NCBI GenBank assembly: GCA_963815965.1
Contig: CAWFIT010000019.1
Span: forward strand, 29,583-93,582
Direction: 5' to 3'
Source of the DNA: DASVFB01 sp963815965
GTDB taxonomy: Bacteria; Actinomycetota; Thermoleophilia; Gaiellales; Gaiellaceae
DNA length: 64,000 nt
Below, one piece after another: positions 55,040-64,000 of this stretch. The position numbers were made by a program, and so were the translations under genes. The notes under the pieces are model-generated. The model made no database searches and was not told the origin of the DNA. It worked only from the letters and a program-made list of their open reading frames with translations. Position 1 is the stretch's first letter; every line of letters begins with the position of its first letter.

Positions 55040-55631
55040 GGAGGCCGTCGCAGAGGATGCCGACGACCGCGCTCTCCGCTTCCTTGATGTCGTCGTCGTC
55101 GCCCGGCAGGCGGCCGAGGACCCAGCCGGTGAGGATCTCCTCGAGCGCGCCATAGATCACCCACGATGCAAGGCGCGGCGAGATGTCGTCGCGGAAGACG
55201 TTCTGCGCCTGGCCGCGCTCGACGATGCGCTGCAGCGCCTCGAAAGCGTGCGCGATCTCCTCGACCTCGCGCTGCAGCTGCTCGCCGCTCCGCGCCACCT
55301 CGCGCACGAGCACGCGCACGACGTCGGGGTAGTCGCGCCACGTTCGCAGCACGATCGCGCAGCTCTTGCGCAACTGCTCGCGCGGCGACTCCTCTTCGTC
55401 TTCGACCGCGTTGATCGCCGTGACCATCATCCCCCACATGTCGCGGAAGATCGACTCGAGGACGGCGTCCTTCGACTCGAAGTAGTGGTAGACGAGCCCG
55501 TACGCGACACCAGCCTCCTCGGCGATGTCGCTCACGCGGCTCGCGTGATAGCCCTTCCTGGCAAACGCTCGGACGGCAGCATCGAGAATCTGCCGGCGCC
55601 TCTCCTCTTGAGCAGCGGAGCGCGTTGCCAC
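55011..55631 (-). CDS. TetR-family transcriptional regulator (FadR-like)
   Basis: 206 residues from GTG 55631. HTH: EERRRQILDAAVRAFARKGY, ASRVSDIAEEAGVAYGLVYH, YFESKDAVLESIFRD. The ligand domain has RTWRDYPDVVRVLVREVARS and ALEEILTGWVLGRL, similar to actinobacterial and Bacillus fatty-acid-responsive TetR proteins. Target and ligand unknown; neighbours give no clear lead. The open frame extends far upstream but the family start is here. Confidence 0.88.
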   Translation of the reverse strand: MATRSAAQEERRRQILDAAVRAFARKGYHASRVSDIAEEAGVAYGLVYHYFESKDAVLESIFRDMWGMMVTAINAVEDEEESPREQLRKSCAIVLRTWRDYPDVVRVLVREVARSGEQLQREVEEIAHAFEALQRIVERGQAQNVFRDDISPRLASWVIYGALEEILTGWVLGRLPGDDDDIKEAESAVVGILCDGLLSDRPSPPA

Positions 55632-55663
55632 GAGACGAGGAATATTTAGCGCAGAGGGCTCGG

Positions 55664-57191
55664 CTATGCGGCGACGGCGACGCTGCCGTCGGAGCGCTTC
55701 GCCAGGTACATCGCCTCGTCCGCGCGACGGAAGAGATCGTCCGAGCTGCCCTGCTGCTCGAATACGGCGACTCCGAAGCTCGCGCGCAGGCCACGAGCGC
55801 CGTCGACCGTCGTGTCTTCGACGCGGTCGATCACGACACGCGCTTCCGCATCTGTCGCCTCGACCAGGATCATGGCGAACTCGTCTCCTCCGACCCGGTA
55901 CGCGAAGTCCGAGCCTCGGATCGAGGCCGTAAGCCGCGCGGCGAAACGGACGAGCTCGTCGTCGCCGACCATGTGTCCGGAGCGGTCGTTCAGCTCCTTG
56001 AACTGGTCGAGGTCGCACAGCACGAGCGCGAACGCGTGCCCGTACCGGAGCGAGCGTGCGGTCTCGACATCGAGCTGGCGCACGAACGCGCGCCGGTTCG
56101 CGAGTCTCGTGAGCGGATCGTGGTCGGCGAGGAACTGAAGCTCCTGCACGCGCGCCGCCGACTCGAGCGCGGTCGACGCCTGGTTCGCGAACAGGCGGAG
56201 CGCCTGCATCTTCTCCCGCGTCGGCAGCAGGCGGTCGCCGGGGTCGTCGGCCCAGATGAATCCCTGCAGCGTTCCGTCGTTGTCCCGCAGCGGCACGAGG
56301 AGCCAGTGGCGCTGCCACGCGCGCGGGCCGGTGCCGTTCAGCGTCGACGCGTAACGGCTCTGCGGCACGCGCGCCGTCGCGACCTCGAACGGGAGCAGGT
56401 AACAGCCTTCGACGTCGTAGTCGGGATCGAGGAGCGGCGCGATGGTCTCTCTCGTGAACCCGCTCGCTGGTGGCCCCCCGGCTCCCCAGCCCGTTGACGA
56501 ACGCGGAACGAAGGCGCCGGTCGCCGGATCCGCGAGCTCGATCGAGACGCGCTCGAACTCGAGCGCGCGGCGGATCCCGTCGGCGACGGACTGGAGCATC
56601 GTGTCGACGCTGCGCGTCCGACCCAGGCGCAACGACACCTGCAGAAGGTGCGCGAGCGACGCGCCGTGCCGCGCCGCGGTCTCGTTCGCCTGCGCATCCT
56701 CGATCGCGAGCGCGACGTGGTCAGCCAGCGAGACGAGGATGTCGAGCTGCGCCGTCGTCCGGGCGGCGTAACGAGTCGGGCTCGTCGACGGACATCACTC
56801 CGAGCAGGGATCCGTCCGATGTCTTCAGCGGTACGAGAAGGACGTCGTCCGGATGCCACGCGTCCGGATCGTCGGGGACGGGGTCGACCGGCGGTGTATA
56901 GGTCGTACCCGACCGGCTCCAGTCGTGCGCGCCCGCCAGGATGACGTACGCACCGCGGCGCACGAAGCGTTCGTCGAGTAACGGCCGATAGTCGTCCCAC
57001 GTCCGCGTGCACCCCATGAGCGTCGTGCGCGCCTGCTCGCGCCCGCTGACCGCCGTCACGCGGAAGTCGTCCCAGGCAGGCCGATAGAGCGTGATCGCGA
57101 CCGTTTCATACCCGAGCGACTCGCCGATCGTCCGTGCCAGGTCGCCCAGGCGCTCGGGCAGGCTGCCGCCCGCGCGGGCCAGACGGGTCAC
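55664..57191 (-). CDS. GAF-GAF-GGDEF diguanylate cyclase, one frameshift
   Basis: About 508 residues. Two GAF-like domains (LGYETVAITLYRPAWDDFRV to LGVMSVDEPDSLRRPDD, and RALEFERVSIELADPATGAF to LLVPLRDNDGTLQGFIW) followed by GGDEF: DHDPLTRLANRRAFVRQLD, LVLCDLDQFKELNDRSGHMV and YRVGGDEFAMIL with intact GGDEF. It would make c-di-GMP. An extra base in the stretch 56750-56757 shifts the frame between RPDD and AQLDILVSLADHVAL. No EAL domain; no riboswitch or PilZ gene close by. GTG 57191 is the only start before an in-frame stop. Confidence 0.85.
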
Positions 57192-57315
57192 TTCGATCAG
57201 GCCGCGCAGGGTGCGTGCGGTGTCGCGCTCAGGCAGAGTTACGCCAACTTCCGGTTCACTGGAGAGTCATATCGGCGTAAGCGGCCCGGTCCGTGAGAGG
57301 CGGCCGCCGAGACCT

Positions 57316-58372
57316 TTGGACAAGCCAAGCGACACTCAGGGTTCCCGCTTCCGGCTCCGCTCTCCGGGGACGCTGCTGCTGCTCGGCGTGGGGCTGGTCG
57401 TCGTCCTGGGGCTCGTCGCGGCGGTCAGCCGCACCCATGACACGCCGGGAGGGCGATCGGGGATCCACTCGCCGCCGTCCGGCGTCGGCGACTACGTCTT
57501 CACGATCTTTGCGATCGTGCTCGTCGGCGCGGCCGCTGTGCTCATTTACTTCTGGATCTCGGAGCGCGAGGCACTCGCCGCGATGCACCGGAAGCGCGGG
57601 AACAGGGGCACGTACAAGGCGCTCATCTTCGTGATGATCATCGGCCTGGCCGCCGCCGTGATCACGCGTACAGGCGGCTTGCATCTGTTCAATCGCGGCA
57701 CCAGCGAAACCCAGAAGCAGATCGGCGCGACAACGAGCACCGAGCCCGAACAAGAAGCCACGCGGACCCAACGTGTCGCAGCCGCCGCACTTCGAGTGGC
57801 TGCCGATCATCATCGCCGGCGGCGCGGGCTTCGCGATTCTCGGCTTCCTCGGCATGCGCACGCTGCGGCGCGAGCGAGGACTGCTACTCGAGCAGCACGT
57901 CCTCGAGCGGCAGTTCGAGTCGCTTCTCGACGAGACGCTCGACGACCTGTACGCGAACGCGGATCCGCGCGCGGCGATCATCGCGGCCTACGCACGGATG
58001 GAGAAGCTGTTTGCTTCCGCCGGCTTGCCGCGTCACCCGCACGAGGCGCCGCTCGAGTACCTCGGGCGCGCCCTCGGTGAGCTGCGCGCGTCGGGCGCAG
58101 CGCTCGGCCGGCTGACAGGCCTGTTCCAGCGCGCGAAGTTCAGCTCGCACGACGTCGACGAGTCGATGCGGACGGAGGCCATCGAAGCGCTGACGCAGGT
58201 GCGCGACGAGTTGCGTGCAAAGCGCCAGGAGGATCTGCTCCACCGAGAGCAGGCGGAGGAGTTCCGGCGCACCCGCACCGACCAGCTGGACGACGCCCCG
58301 GCGAGCGAGGACCCCTTCGCCGCTGCAGCGGACAAGGCGCGCGGGAGCATCTACAGCGGCGGCCGCTATTGA
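57316..58372 (+). CDS. DUF4129-domain membrane protein, one frameshift
   Basis: About 350 residues repaired, start TTG 57316 after a divergent gap from the GGDEF gene. Three membrane helices (LLLLGVGLVVVLGLVAAV, YVFTIFAIVLVGAAAVLIYF, LIFVMIIGLAAAVIT), a linker, another helix WLPIIIAGGAGFAILGFLGM, then the DUF4129 domain AIIAAYARMEKLFASAGLPR, HEAPLEYLGRALGEL, FQRAKFSSHDVDESM. An indel near 57745-57760 splits the two halves. DUF4129 is normally the C-terminal part of transglutaminase-like proteins and lies with MoxR and DUF58 genes, as here, although no transglutaminase is seen. Confidence 0.82.
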
Positions 58373-58893
58373 TCCGCTGGCTCTGGTCCGGTTGGGGCGC
58401 GCTGCTCGTGGTCGCCCTGCTCACGCTCGCCGTCGTCTCGTTCACCTTCCCGGGCCGGCGCCACATCGCGCTCGACGTGTTCGTCCTCTTCGTCGGCGCG
58501 CTCGGCCTCGTCGCAGCCGTGCGTGTGACGCGCGGCGCGAGCCCCGACGTCCACGAGCCCTCGCTCGAGGACGAGCTCCACGATCCGCTCGATGTGCTGC
58601 CACAACGTCCCGCGGAGCTCGAGCGCCTCGAGCGCGAGGTCTATCTCTCGCTCGGCAGCTCGTTCTACCTGCACCATCGCCTGCGCCCGATCCTGCGCGA
58701 GGTGGCCGCCAACCGGTTGCTGCTGCGGCACGGCTGCGACCTCGACCGGCGCCCGGAGGAGGCCCACGCTCTGCTCGGTGACACTGCGTGGGAGTGGCTG
58801 CGTCCGGAGCGCCCCGAGCCTCGCGACCGTTGGGCGCCTGGCCCTCCCCTCGCCGAACTGACCGCCGTCGTCGACGCCGTTGAGAGGATCTAG
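58369..58893 (+). CDS. Membrane protein of the MoxR operon, unknown
   Basis: 174 residues; start overlaps the previous stop by 4 bp. Two N-terminal helices (ALLVVALLTLAVVSFTFPG, VFVLFVGALGLVAAVRV) and a cytosolic helical part with LEREVYLSLGSSFYLHHRLR and ILREVAANRLLLRHGCDLD, which resembles the conserved short protein seen before moxR in actinobacteria. No function assigned. Confidence 0.78.
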   Translation: MIRWLWSGWGALLVVALLTLAVVSFTFPGRRHIALDVFVLFVGALGLVAAVRVTRGASPDVHEPSLEDELHDPLDVLPQRPAELERLEREVYLSLGSSFYLHHRLRPILREVAANRLLLRHGCDLDRRPEEAHALLGDTAWEWLRPERPEPRDRWAPGPPLAELTAVVDAVERI

Positions 58894-58895
58894 CC

Positions 58896-59857
<962 letters not shown>

Positions 59858-59861
<4 letters not shown>

Positions 59862-61132
59862 AACGCACGGCATCGCCCAAGCTGGGCGCTTACGCCGGCC
59901 TGGCCGCGCTCGGGCTGCTCGCGGCACTCGCGCTCGGCCGGCCGGAGCTTGCCGTCCTTGCGTCGCCTTTTGCCCTCCTCCTCTTCGCCGGGCTAGCTGC
60001 GACGCGCGAGCCGGAGGTGCTCGTCTGGGTCGAGCTCGACCACGATCGCGTGGTCGAAGGCGACGTCGTCACGATCACCGTCGACCTCCAGGCGCGCACG
60101 CCCGTCGAGCGTCTCGAGCTGCACATTCCCCTGCCCGACAGCTTCGAGCTCGTCGAAGGAGCGAACCCGCTGACGCTCCGCCTCGCCTGGGACGAGGAGC
60201 GCACGATCGAGCTGAAGGCGCGCTGCAAGCGCTGGGGCGCGTACCTCATTGGAGACCTCTTCCTCCGCGCTCACGATCGGCTGGAGCTCTTCGCGTACGA
60301 GGGCACGCTCGACCGGCGGACCCCGCTCAAGGTCTATCCGCGCGCCGAGGAGCTGCGCTCCCTCGTCGTGCCGATCGAGACGCAAGTCTTCACGGGCAAC
60401 CAGGTCGCACGCACGAAAGGCGAAGGAATCGAGTTCGCCGACCTGCGCCACTACGAGCACGGCGACGCGCTGCGACGGATCAACTGGCGCGCGAGCGCGC
60501 GGCGCAACGAGCTGTGGGTCAACGACCTGCATCCCGAGCGGAACACCGACGTGATTGTCTTCCTGGACACGTTCGTCGAGGCGCGCGAGGAGAAGGAGTC
60601 GACCCTCGACGTTGCCGTCCGCGCCGCGGCGACGCTCGCCGACCGCTACCTCAAGCGCAAGGACCGCGTCGGACTGATCAGCTTCGGCGGCTACCTCAAC
60701 TGGCTGCTTCCCGGGTCGGGCATCGTTCAGCTCTACCGCGTGGTCGACTCGCTGCTCGACACGCAGATCATCCTCAGCTACGCGTGGAAAGGCGTCGACG
60801 TGATTCCGGCGCGCACTCTGCCGCCGAAGGCGCTCATCCTGGCCGTCTCGCCACTCCTCGACGAGCGTGCGGTCACGACGCTTCTGGACTTGCGCGCGCG
60901 CGGCTTCGACCTCGCGGTGCTCGAGGTCTCCCCGGTTGCGTTCGCGTCGGCGGCTGAGGGCGAGCGCGAGGAACTCGCGTACCGGTTGTGGCAGTTGAAG
61001 CGGGAGGCGTTGCGCGCCCGCTACCAGCGCGTCGGCGTGCCTGTGGTGGAATGGCGGGAGGGCGCGCCGCTCGAGGGAGCACTGGCGGAGGTGGGAGCAT
61101 TCAGGCGTCAAGCCAGGTATTCGCGCGTGTAG
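59858..61132 (+). CDS. DUF58-domain protein (VWA-like), MoxR partner
   Basis: 424 residues. Two N-terminal helices (YAGLAALGLLAALALG, LAVLASPFALLLFAGLA), a beta-rich middle and the DUF58 signature FADLRHYEHGDALRRINWRA with the VWA-like NTDVIVFLDTFVEAREEKES and DRVGLISFGGYLNWLLPGSG. DUF58 proteins are membrane-anchored VWA-like partners of MoxR. Start GTG 59858 overlaps moxR by 4 bp. Confidence 0.92.
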
Positions 61133-61626
61133 TCGCCGCGCTCGCGGCAGTACTCGGCGCAGCCGGCATCGGCGCGACGCTCGTGCTCACCGCGGATTCG
61201 TACCGCCTGGTGGTCGCCGGGGTCGCGCTCGCCGCGGTCCTTCTGCTCGCGCTCGCCGTCGCGCGGCCGTTCCCGTCGCTCATCCCGTGGCCGCTCGTCA
61301 TCCTCGGGGGCATTTACGCGTGGAACCTCGGCGGCGGGGACGTCGACCAGTGGTCGCCTGTTTACGCCGGGGCGTTGCTGGGAGTCGCCGAGCTCGCATA
61401 CTGGTCGACGGAGCTGCGCGGTCGCGCGCAGGACGCGGAGCGATTGACCGAGCGGCGCGCCATGCTGATCGCGACGCTCTCGCTCGTCGCCGTTGGCTTG
61501 AGCGGGCTCGTGTTCGCAGCGACCTCGTTGCCGATCGGCGGTGGGGTGGCGACTGACCTGCTCGGCGTCGCCGCGGCGGTCGCGGCGCTCGCCGCCGTTG
61601 CCGCGCTGGCCCGGCCGCGCGCCTAG
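61099..61626 (+). CDS. Membrane protein after DUF58; possible ATT start
   Basis: About 175 residues with five or six helices (VVAALAAVLGAAGIGATLVL, VVAGVALAAVLLLALAVARP, SLIPWPLVILGGIYAWNLGG, LIATLSLVAVGLSGLVFAAT, LLGVAAAVAALAAVAALA). No standard start codon occurs in the natural place: GGAGGTGGGAG lies directly before ATT at 61099, inside the end of the DUF58 gene. A standard start at 61051 (ATG) would add 16 residues and overlap more. I favour ATT but cannot prove it. Role unknown. Confidence 0.6.
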   Translation: MQASSQVFARVVAALAAVLGAAGIGATLVLTADSYRLVVAGVALAAVLLLALAVARPFPSLIPWPLVILGGIYAWNLGGGDVDQWSPVYAGALLGVAELAYWSTELRGRAQDAERLTERRAMLIATLSLVAVGLSGLVFAATSLPIGGGVATDLLGVAAAVAALAAVAALARPRA

Positions 61627-61633
61627 CCGGCCT

Positions 61634-62131
61634 CTAACAACCTTCCGCACCCGACCGAGGACTGTGGGCAAGGGCGGCAAGTGCTTCGTCGATGTCGCCG
61701 AGTTGCCATTGCTGGCTTCCGAGGAAGGCGTAGCGGACGACGCCGTTTCGGTCGATCGCGTACAGGGCGGGGCGCTGTCCGAGCGAGCGCAGGCGCGATT
61801 CGACCTGGTAGGTGCGGTAGACCGCGAGCTGTGGGTCGGCGAGCAGCGGGAAGGGGAGCGCGTGTGCTGCGGCGAACGCCCCGGTCTGGTCGAGGCTGCC
61901 CGGGGCGAGTGCGAGTAGCTCGATCCCTTGGCCTCGGATCTCGTCGTATCGCTCGCGCAACTGTGCGAGGTGCCGGCGGCAGAACGGTCAGCCGAACGAG
62001 CGCATGAAGACGAGGATGACGTGGTCGCGGTCGCGGTAGTCACCGAGCCGGACAGTCCCGCGGCCGGGGCTTTCGAGGCTGAAGTCGGGCGCCTCGCTGC
62101 CGACGGGGATACGTTCAGGTTCGACCGGCAT
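61634..62131 (-). CDS. Peroxiredoxin-like protein with in-frame UGA (candidate selenoprotein)
   Basis: 166 codons from ATG 62131 to TAA/TGA at 61634. The N-terminal thioredoxin-fold part IPVGSEAPDFSLESPGRG, LGDYRDRDHVILVFMRSFG is followed by TGA (61988-61990, codon 48) and PFCRRHLAQLRERYDEI, then GIELLALAPGSLDQTGAFAA and ADPQLAVYRTYQVES. In the PRX-like2/AhpC family the TGA position is a Cys (FGCPFC), so the redox centre reads UxxC with Cys51. A conserved frame before and after the stop and a hairpin just after it argue for selenocysteine; a C-to-A read error is the alternative. Normal family length if read through. Convergent with the membrane gene at 61626. Confidence 0.75.
61952..61990 (-). 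promoter_or_regulatory. Candidate bacterial SECIS hairpin downstream of UGA
   Basis: Starting 18 bases after the TGA (61988-61990), CTCGCA (61969-61964) and TGCGCGAG (61959-61952) can pair around the loop CAGT, giving a short stem with a small bulge. The loop contains the G-U expected in bacterial SECIS elements and lies within the usual 16-37 bases of the UGA. Energy and fit to a SECIS model were not computed. Confidence 0.45.
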
Positions 62132-62145
62132 CAGAGCTCAGGGGA

Positions 62146-63636
62146 TCAAGGCTTCTCGAGCTTGTTCCGTTTCAGCGTCGAAGTTCGTGCGGGGTTCAGC
62201 GCGGCAGTGACTTTCACCTTGTACGTGTAATTGCTCGTGTTCGTGAGCTTGATCGCCTTGAACTTGATGCCGCGTCCGACGTAAGCCTTGAGCTTGCCTT
62301 TCAGGGTGACCGCCTTCAACTTCTGCTTGAGCGCCTTCGCCCGTTTCAGCGCGGCCTTGGTCGGGGTGGCCGTCGCGGTGAAGGTGGCGTCCTCGAACGC
62401 CTTGGCGAAGAAGAGGTAGCCGGCCTTCGGCTTCCACGTCACGGTCGCGCGGTCGACCGTCGTCGAGTGGCGCCAGCGGACGGTGGCGGCCGCGCATCCG
62501 CCGGCGATCGCGTTCTTGACGGCGTTCCCGGCCGGTTTGATCGTCCTGTCGGCACGCAGGAGGCCGGTCTGCAGCCGGTCGCGGTCGGCCTCGTCGATCC
62601 AGTGGAAAAAGAGAAGCGCGGCGACATGCGGGTCACATGCGAAGCGCCGGACGATCGCTTTGTAATAACGCGCCTGCGCTGCCTCGTCCACGGGCGGGGT
62701 GTTCTCCTTGCCGAAGTAGCCGGGCAGCTTGCGCGTGTCCGTCTGCCAGCCCGCCTCGTCGAGAATCCAGCGCACGGCCCGCGCTTTCCTGGCGCCGCTC
62801 TCCTGGAAAGTCGGCTGGGCCGTCCCCTTGAAGCCGTCCCAGAACGCTTGCTGCGCGCGACCGAGATTGGGGACGCCGATGTTCGGCCAGGACGCTCCCC
62901 TGTCGGGTGGATCCGTGTTCGCGGACGGGTAGGGGTGCAAAGCGACGTTGTCCATGATCGGCTTCCTACGACGGCTCTTCCGGTATGCGTCGCCGACAGC
63001 CTTGATGAAGCGCACGGGCGAAATCGTGTTGCGCGCAGAACCGGGACGATCGTCGCCGCGGGGCGAGACCGCCAGACCGATCACGTCGATCTCCGAGTTG
63101 ACCGCCTTGAGCGCGTCGTAGCTCGCGGCGAGCGTCCTTTCGTATGTCGCAGCGGCTGCGATCGACTTGTTGCGCTTGTACGTCGGAAACCAGAATCTGC
63201 CGAGGTTCGGCTCGTTCCCGATCACGAAGTCGGTCACGGAGGGGAACGCACGTGCGACGAGTGCCGTGTACGCGGCGAACTTCTTCACCCCGTTCGGGTC
63301 GCTCGTCACGTCGGTTGGGTGCGCGGGCGAGATCGAGAGCAGCACACGCAGGCCGCGTTCGTCTGCGGCCGCGATCGCGCGCTCGAGCTGATCCAGTTGT
63401 TGGACAGTCGTCGGCTCGGAAGGCTCGTAGTCGACCGACATGCGGATCGCACCGAGCTCGTGCGACGCCATCTGGCCGTAGACCACCGCACCGCCATCGT
63501 CCAAGCCGAGCGGCTGGTCCTCTGTGGCGCCGACGACGAAGTCGGCCGGCCCCAGCTGGGCATTCGGCGATGCCGACGACACGCCGACCAAGATCAGCGC
63601 GGCGAGCACAACGGGAATCAGAAGAGTTCTACGCAC
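62146..63636 (-). CDS. Secreted glycoside hydrolase-like protein (GH-A clan)
   Basis: 496 residues from GTG 63636. A signal peptide (RRTLLIPVVLAALILVGVSS then ASPNA) precedes a TIM-barrel-like domain with FVIGNEPNLGRFWFP (Asn-Glu acid/base), NVALHPYPSANTDPPDRG and WILDEAGWQTDT (putative nucleophile Glu), as in GH5/GH39-type enzymes. The C-terminal 90 residues are Lys-rich beta strands (FTATATPTKAALKRAKALKQ). Substrate unknown. 15 bp upstream of the peroxiredoxin-like gene, likely one transcript. Confidence 0.78.
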   Translation of the reverse strand: MRRTLLIPVVLAALILVGVSSASPNAQLGPADFVVGATEDQPLGLDDGGAVVYGQMASHELGAIRMSVDYEPSEPTTVQQLDQLERAIAAADERGLRVLLSISPAHPTDVTSDPNGVKKFAAYTALVARAFPSVTDFVIGNEPNLGRFWFPTYKRNKSIAAAATYERTLAASYDALKAVNSEIDVIGLAVSPRGDDRPGSARNTISPVRFIKAVGDAYRKSRRRKPIMDNVALHPYPSANTDPPDRGASWPNIGVPNLGRAQQAFWDGFKGTAQPTFQESGARKARAVRWILDEAGWQTDTRKLPGYFGKENTPPVDEAAQARYYKAIVRRFACDPHVAALLFFHWIDEADRDRLQTGLLRADRTIKPAGNAVKNAIAGGCAAATVRWRHSTTVDRATVTWKPKAGYLFFAKAFEDATFTATATPTKAALKRAKALKQKLKAVTLKGKLKAYVGRGIKFKAIKLTNTSNYTYKVKVTAALNPARTSTLKRNKLEKP

Positions 63637-63792
63637 GGCACATCCTTGTCCATCGGAGCAACCAGTCCTCCCACTCCAGCGTACGAGCGGTGTGCGCGCG
63701 CCGGGGTGACACGTGTGGGTCATCCGTCGGAGGACAGGAAGACTCCAAATGGGTCATGCGGGCGAGCCCTTCCGGGTGCGACGCTCGGTGAT

Positions 63793-63999
63793 GTGTTTCG
63801 CTACGTACTTGTGTTGCCTGACGGCGAGCCGCACGACCCTGCCGTGTTAGTGACGGCGGTCGCGGACTGGAGCGTCGAGGAGGGCGTGCTGCTCGGATCG
63901 GGCGAGCGATTGCGGATTCTCGCGATCGAGACCGGGATCTCGGATCGTTTGATCGACGCCGGCTTCGACGGCGTATTCGTCGTAGAGCCGGTTGCGTAG
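63793..63999 (+). CDS. Small conserved-looking protein, unknown
   Basis: 68 residues from GTG 63793 (FRYVLVLPDGEPHDPAVLVT). Compact alpha/beta composition, no membrane helix. Terminates in TAG one base before the window end. The 156 bp between it and the divergent glycosidase gene include ACACGTGT (dyad) and a repeated TGGGTCAT, but I see no clear promoter. Function unknown. Confidence 0.5.
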   Translation: MFRYVLVLPDGEPHDPAVLVTAVADWSVEEGVLLGSGERLRILAIETGISDRLIDAGFDGVFVVEPVA

Positions 64000-64000
64000 T

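Noticed and set aside
61628..61990. Truncated peroxiredoxin pseudogene starting at 61960
   Set aside because: Conserved family sequence continues upstream in the same frame through the single TGA to an ATG at 62131, so it is not a 5' truncation.

Overview
The window is very high in G+C, densely packed, and full of 1-8 bp gene overlaps (ATGA, GTGA, TGATG). Its gene orders are actinobacterial: tlyA-nadK-recN-steA-steB-...-pyrG, as in Mycobacterium, and alaS-ruvX-mltG-...-aroE-aroC-aroK/B-aroQ-peptidase-efp-...-nusB. No mycolate genes are seen, and the mix of fused and shortened enzymes suggests a deep-branching actinobacterium such as Thermoleophilia/Gaiellales (inference). At least ten genes are broken by single-base indels, often in G/C runs, so this looks like an imperfectly polished long-read assembly and most breaks are probably not biological.

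Layout. 1-7310 (minus): pyrG (cut by the window edge), an MraY-like fragment, a GT2 glycosyltransferase, steB, steA, recN, nadK and tlyA, a cell-envelope/division and repair block. 7327-13513 (minus): Mrp ATPase, methyltransferase, prenyl diphosphate synthase, xseB, nusB, accC and an unusual biotin-carrier protein fused to a carboxyltransferase-like domain without metal ligands. 13536-26074 (minus): efp, an M24 peptidase, aroQ, fused aroK-aroB, aroC, aroE, a large class III cyclase/ATPase inserted in the block, mltG, ruvX, alaS. 26122-34809: a membrane methyltransferase, a broken tandem cyclase, a SigF-type sigma factor with its anti-sigma kinase, mnmA with an extra N-terminal domain, a probable 6S-like RNA, an RlpA-like protein, aspS, hisS and a metallo-hydrolase.

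34815-41315: a cupin gene, then the histidine utilisation cluster ftcD-hutH-(small membrane protein)-hutU-hutI, which takes histidine to glutamate. 41316-41772 is a non-coding stretch with strong RNA secondary structure before a universal stress protein. 42390-45146 holds a lone large serine recombinase, a methyltransferase and a uracil-DNA glycosylase. 45129-48975 is the glyoxylate shunt (aceB, aceA) divergent from a LysR regulator with a palindromic operator between them. A 163-bp palindromic MITE-like element follows. 49165-54379: a heterodimeric ABC exporter, a membrane protein and an HD-like protein whose HD motif reads HC. Then tRNA-Gln(CUG), a GNAT enzyme, a TetR regulator, a GAF-GGDEF protein, and a DUF4129/MoxR/DUF58 operon. 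61634-62131 is a peroxiredoxin-like gene with an in-frame UGA exactly at the redox-active position (UxxC), a strong selenoprotein candidate. The window ends with a secreted glycosidase-like protein and a small unknown ORF.
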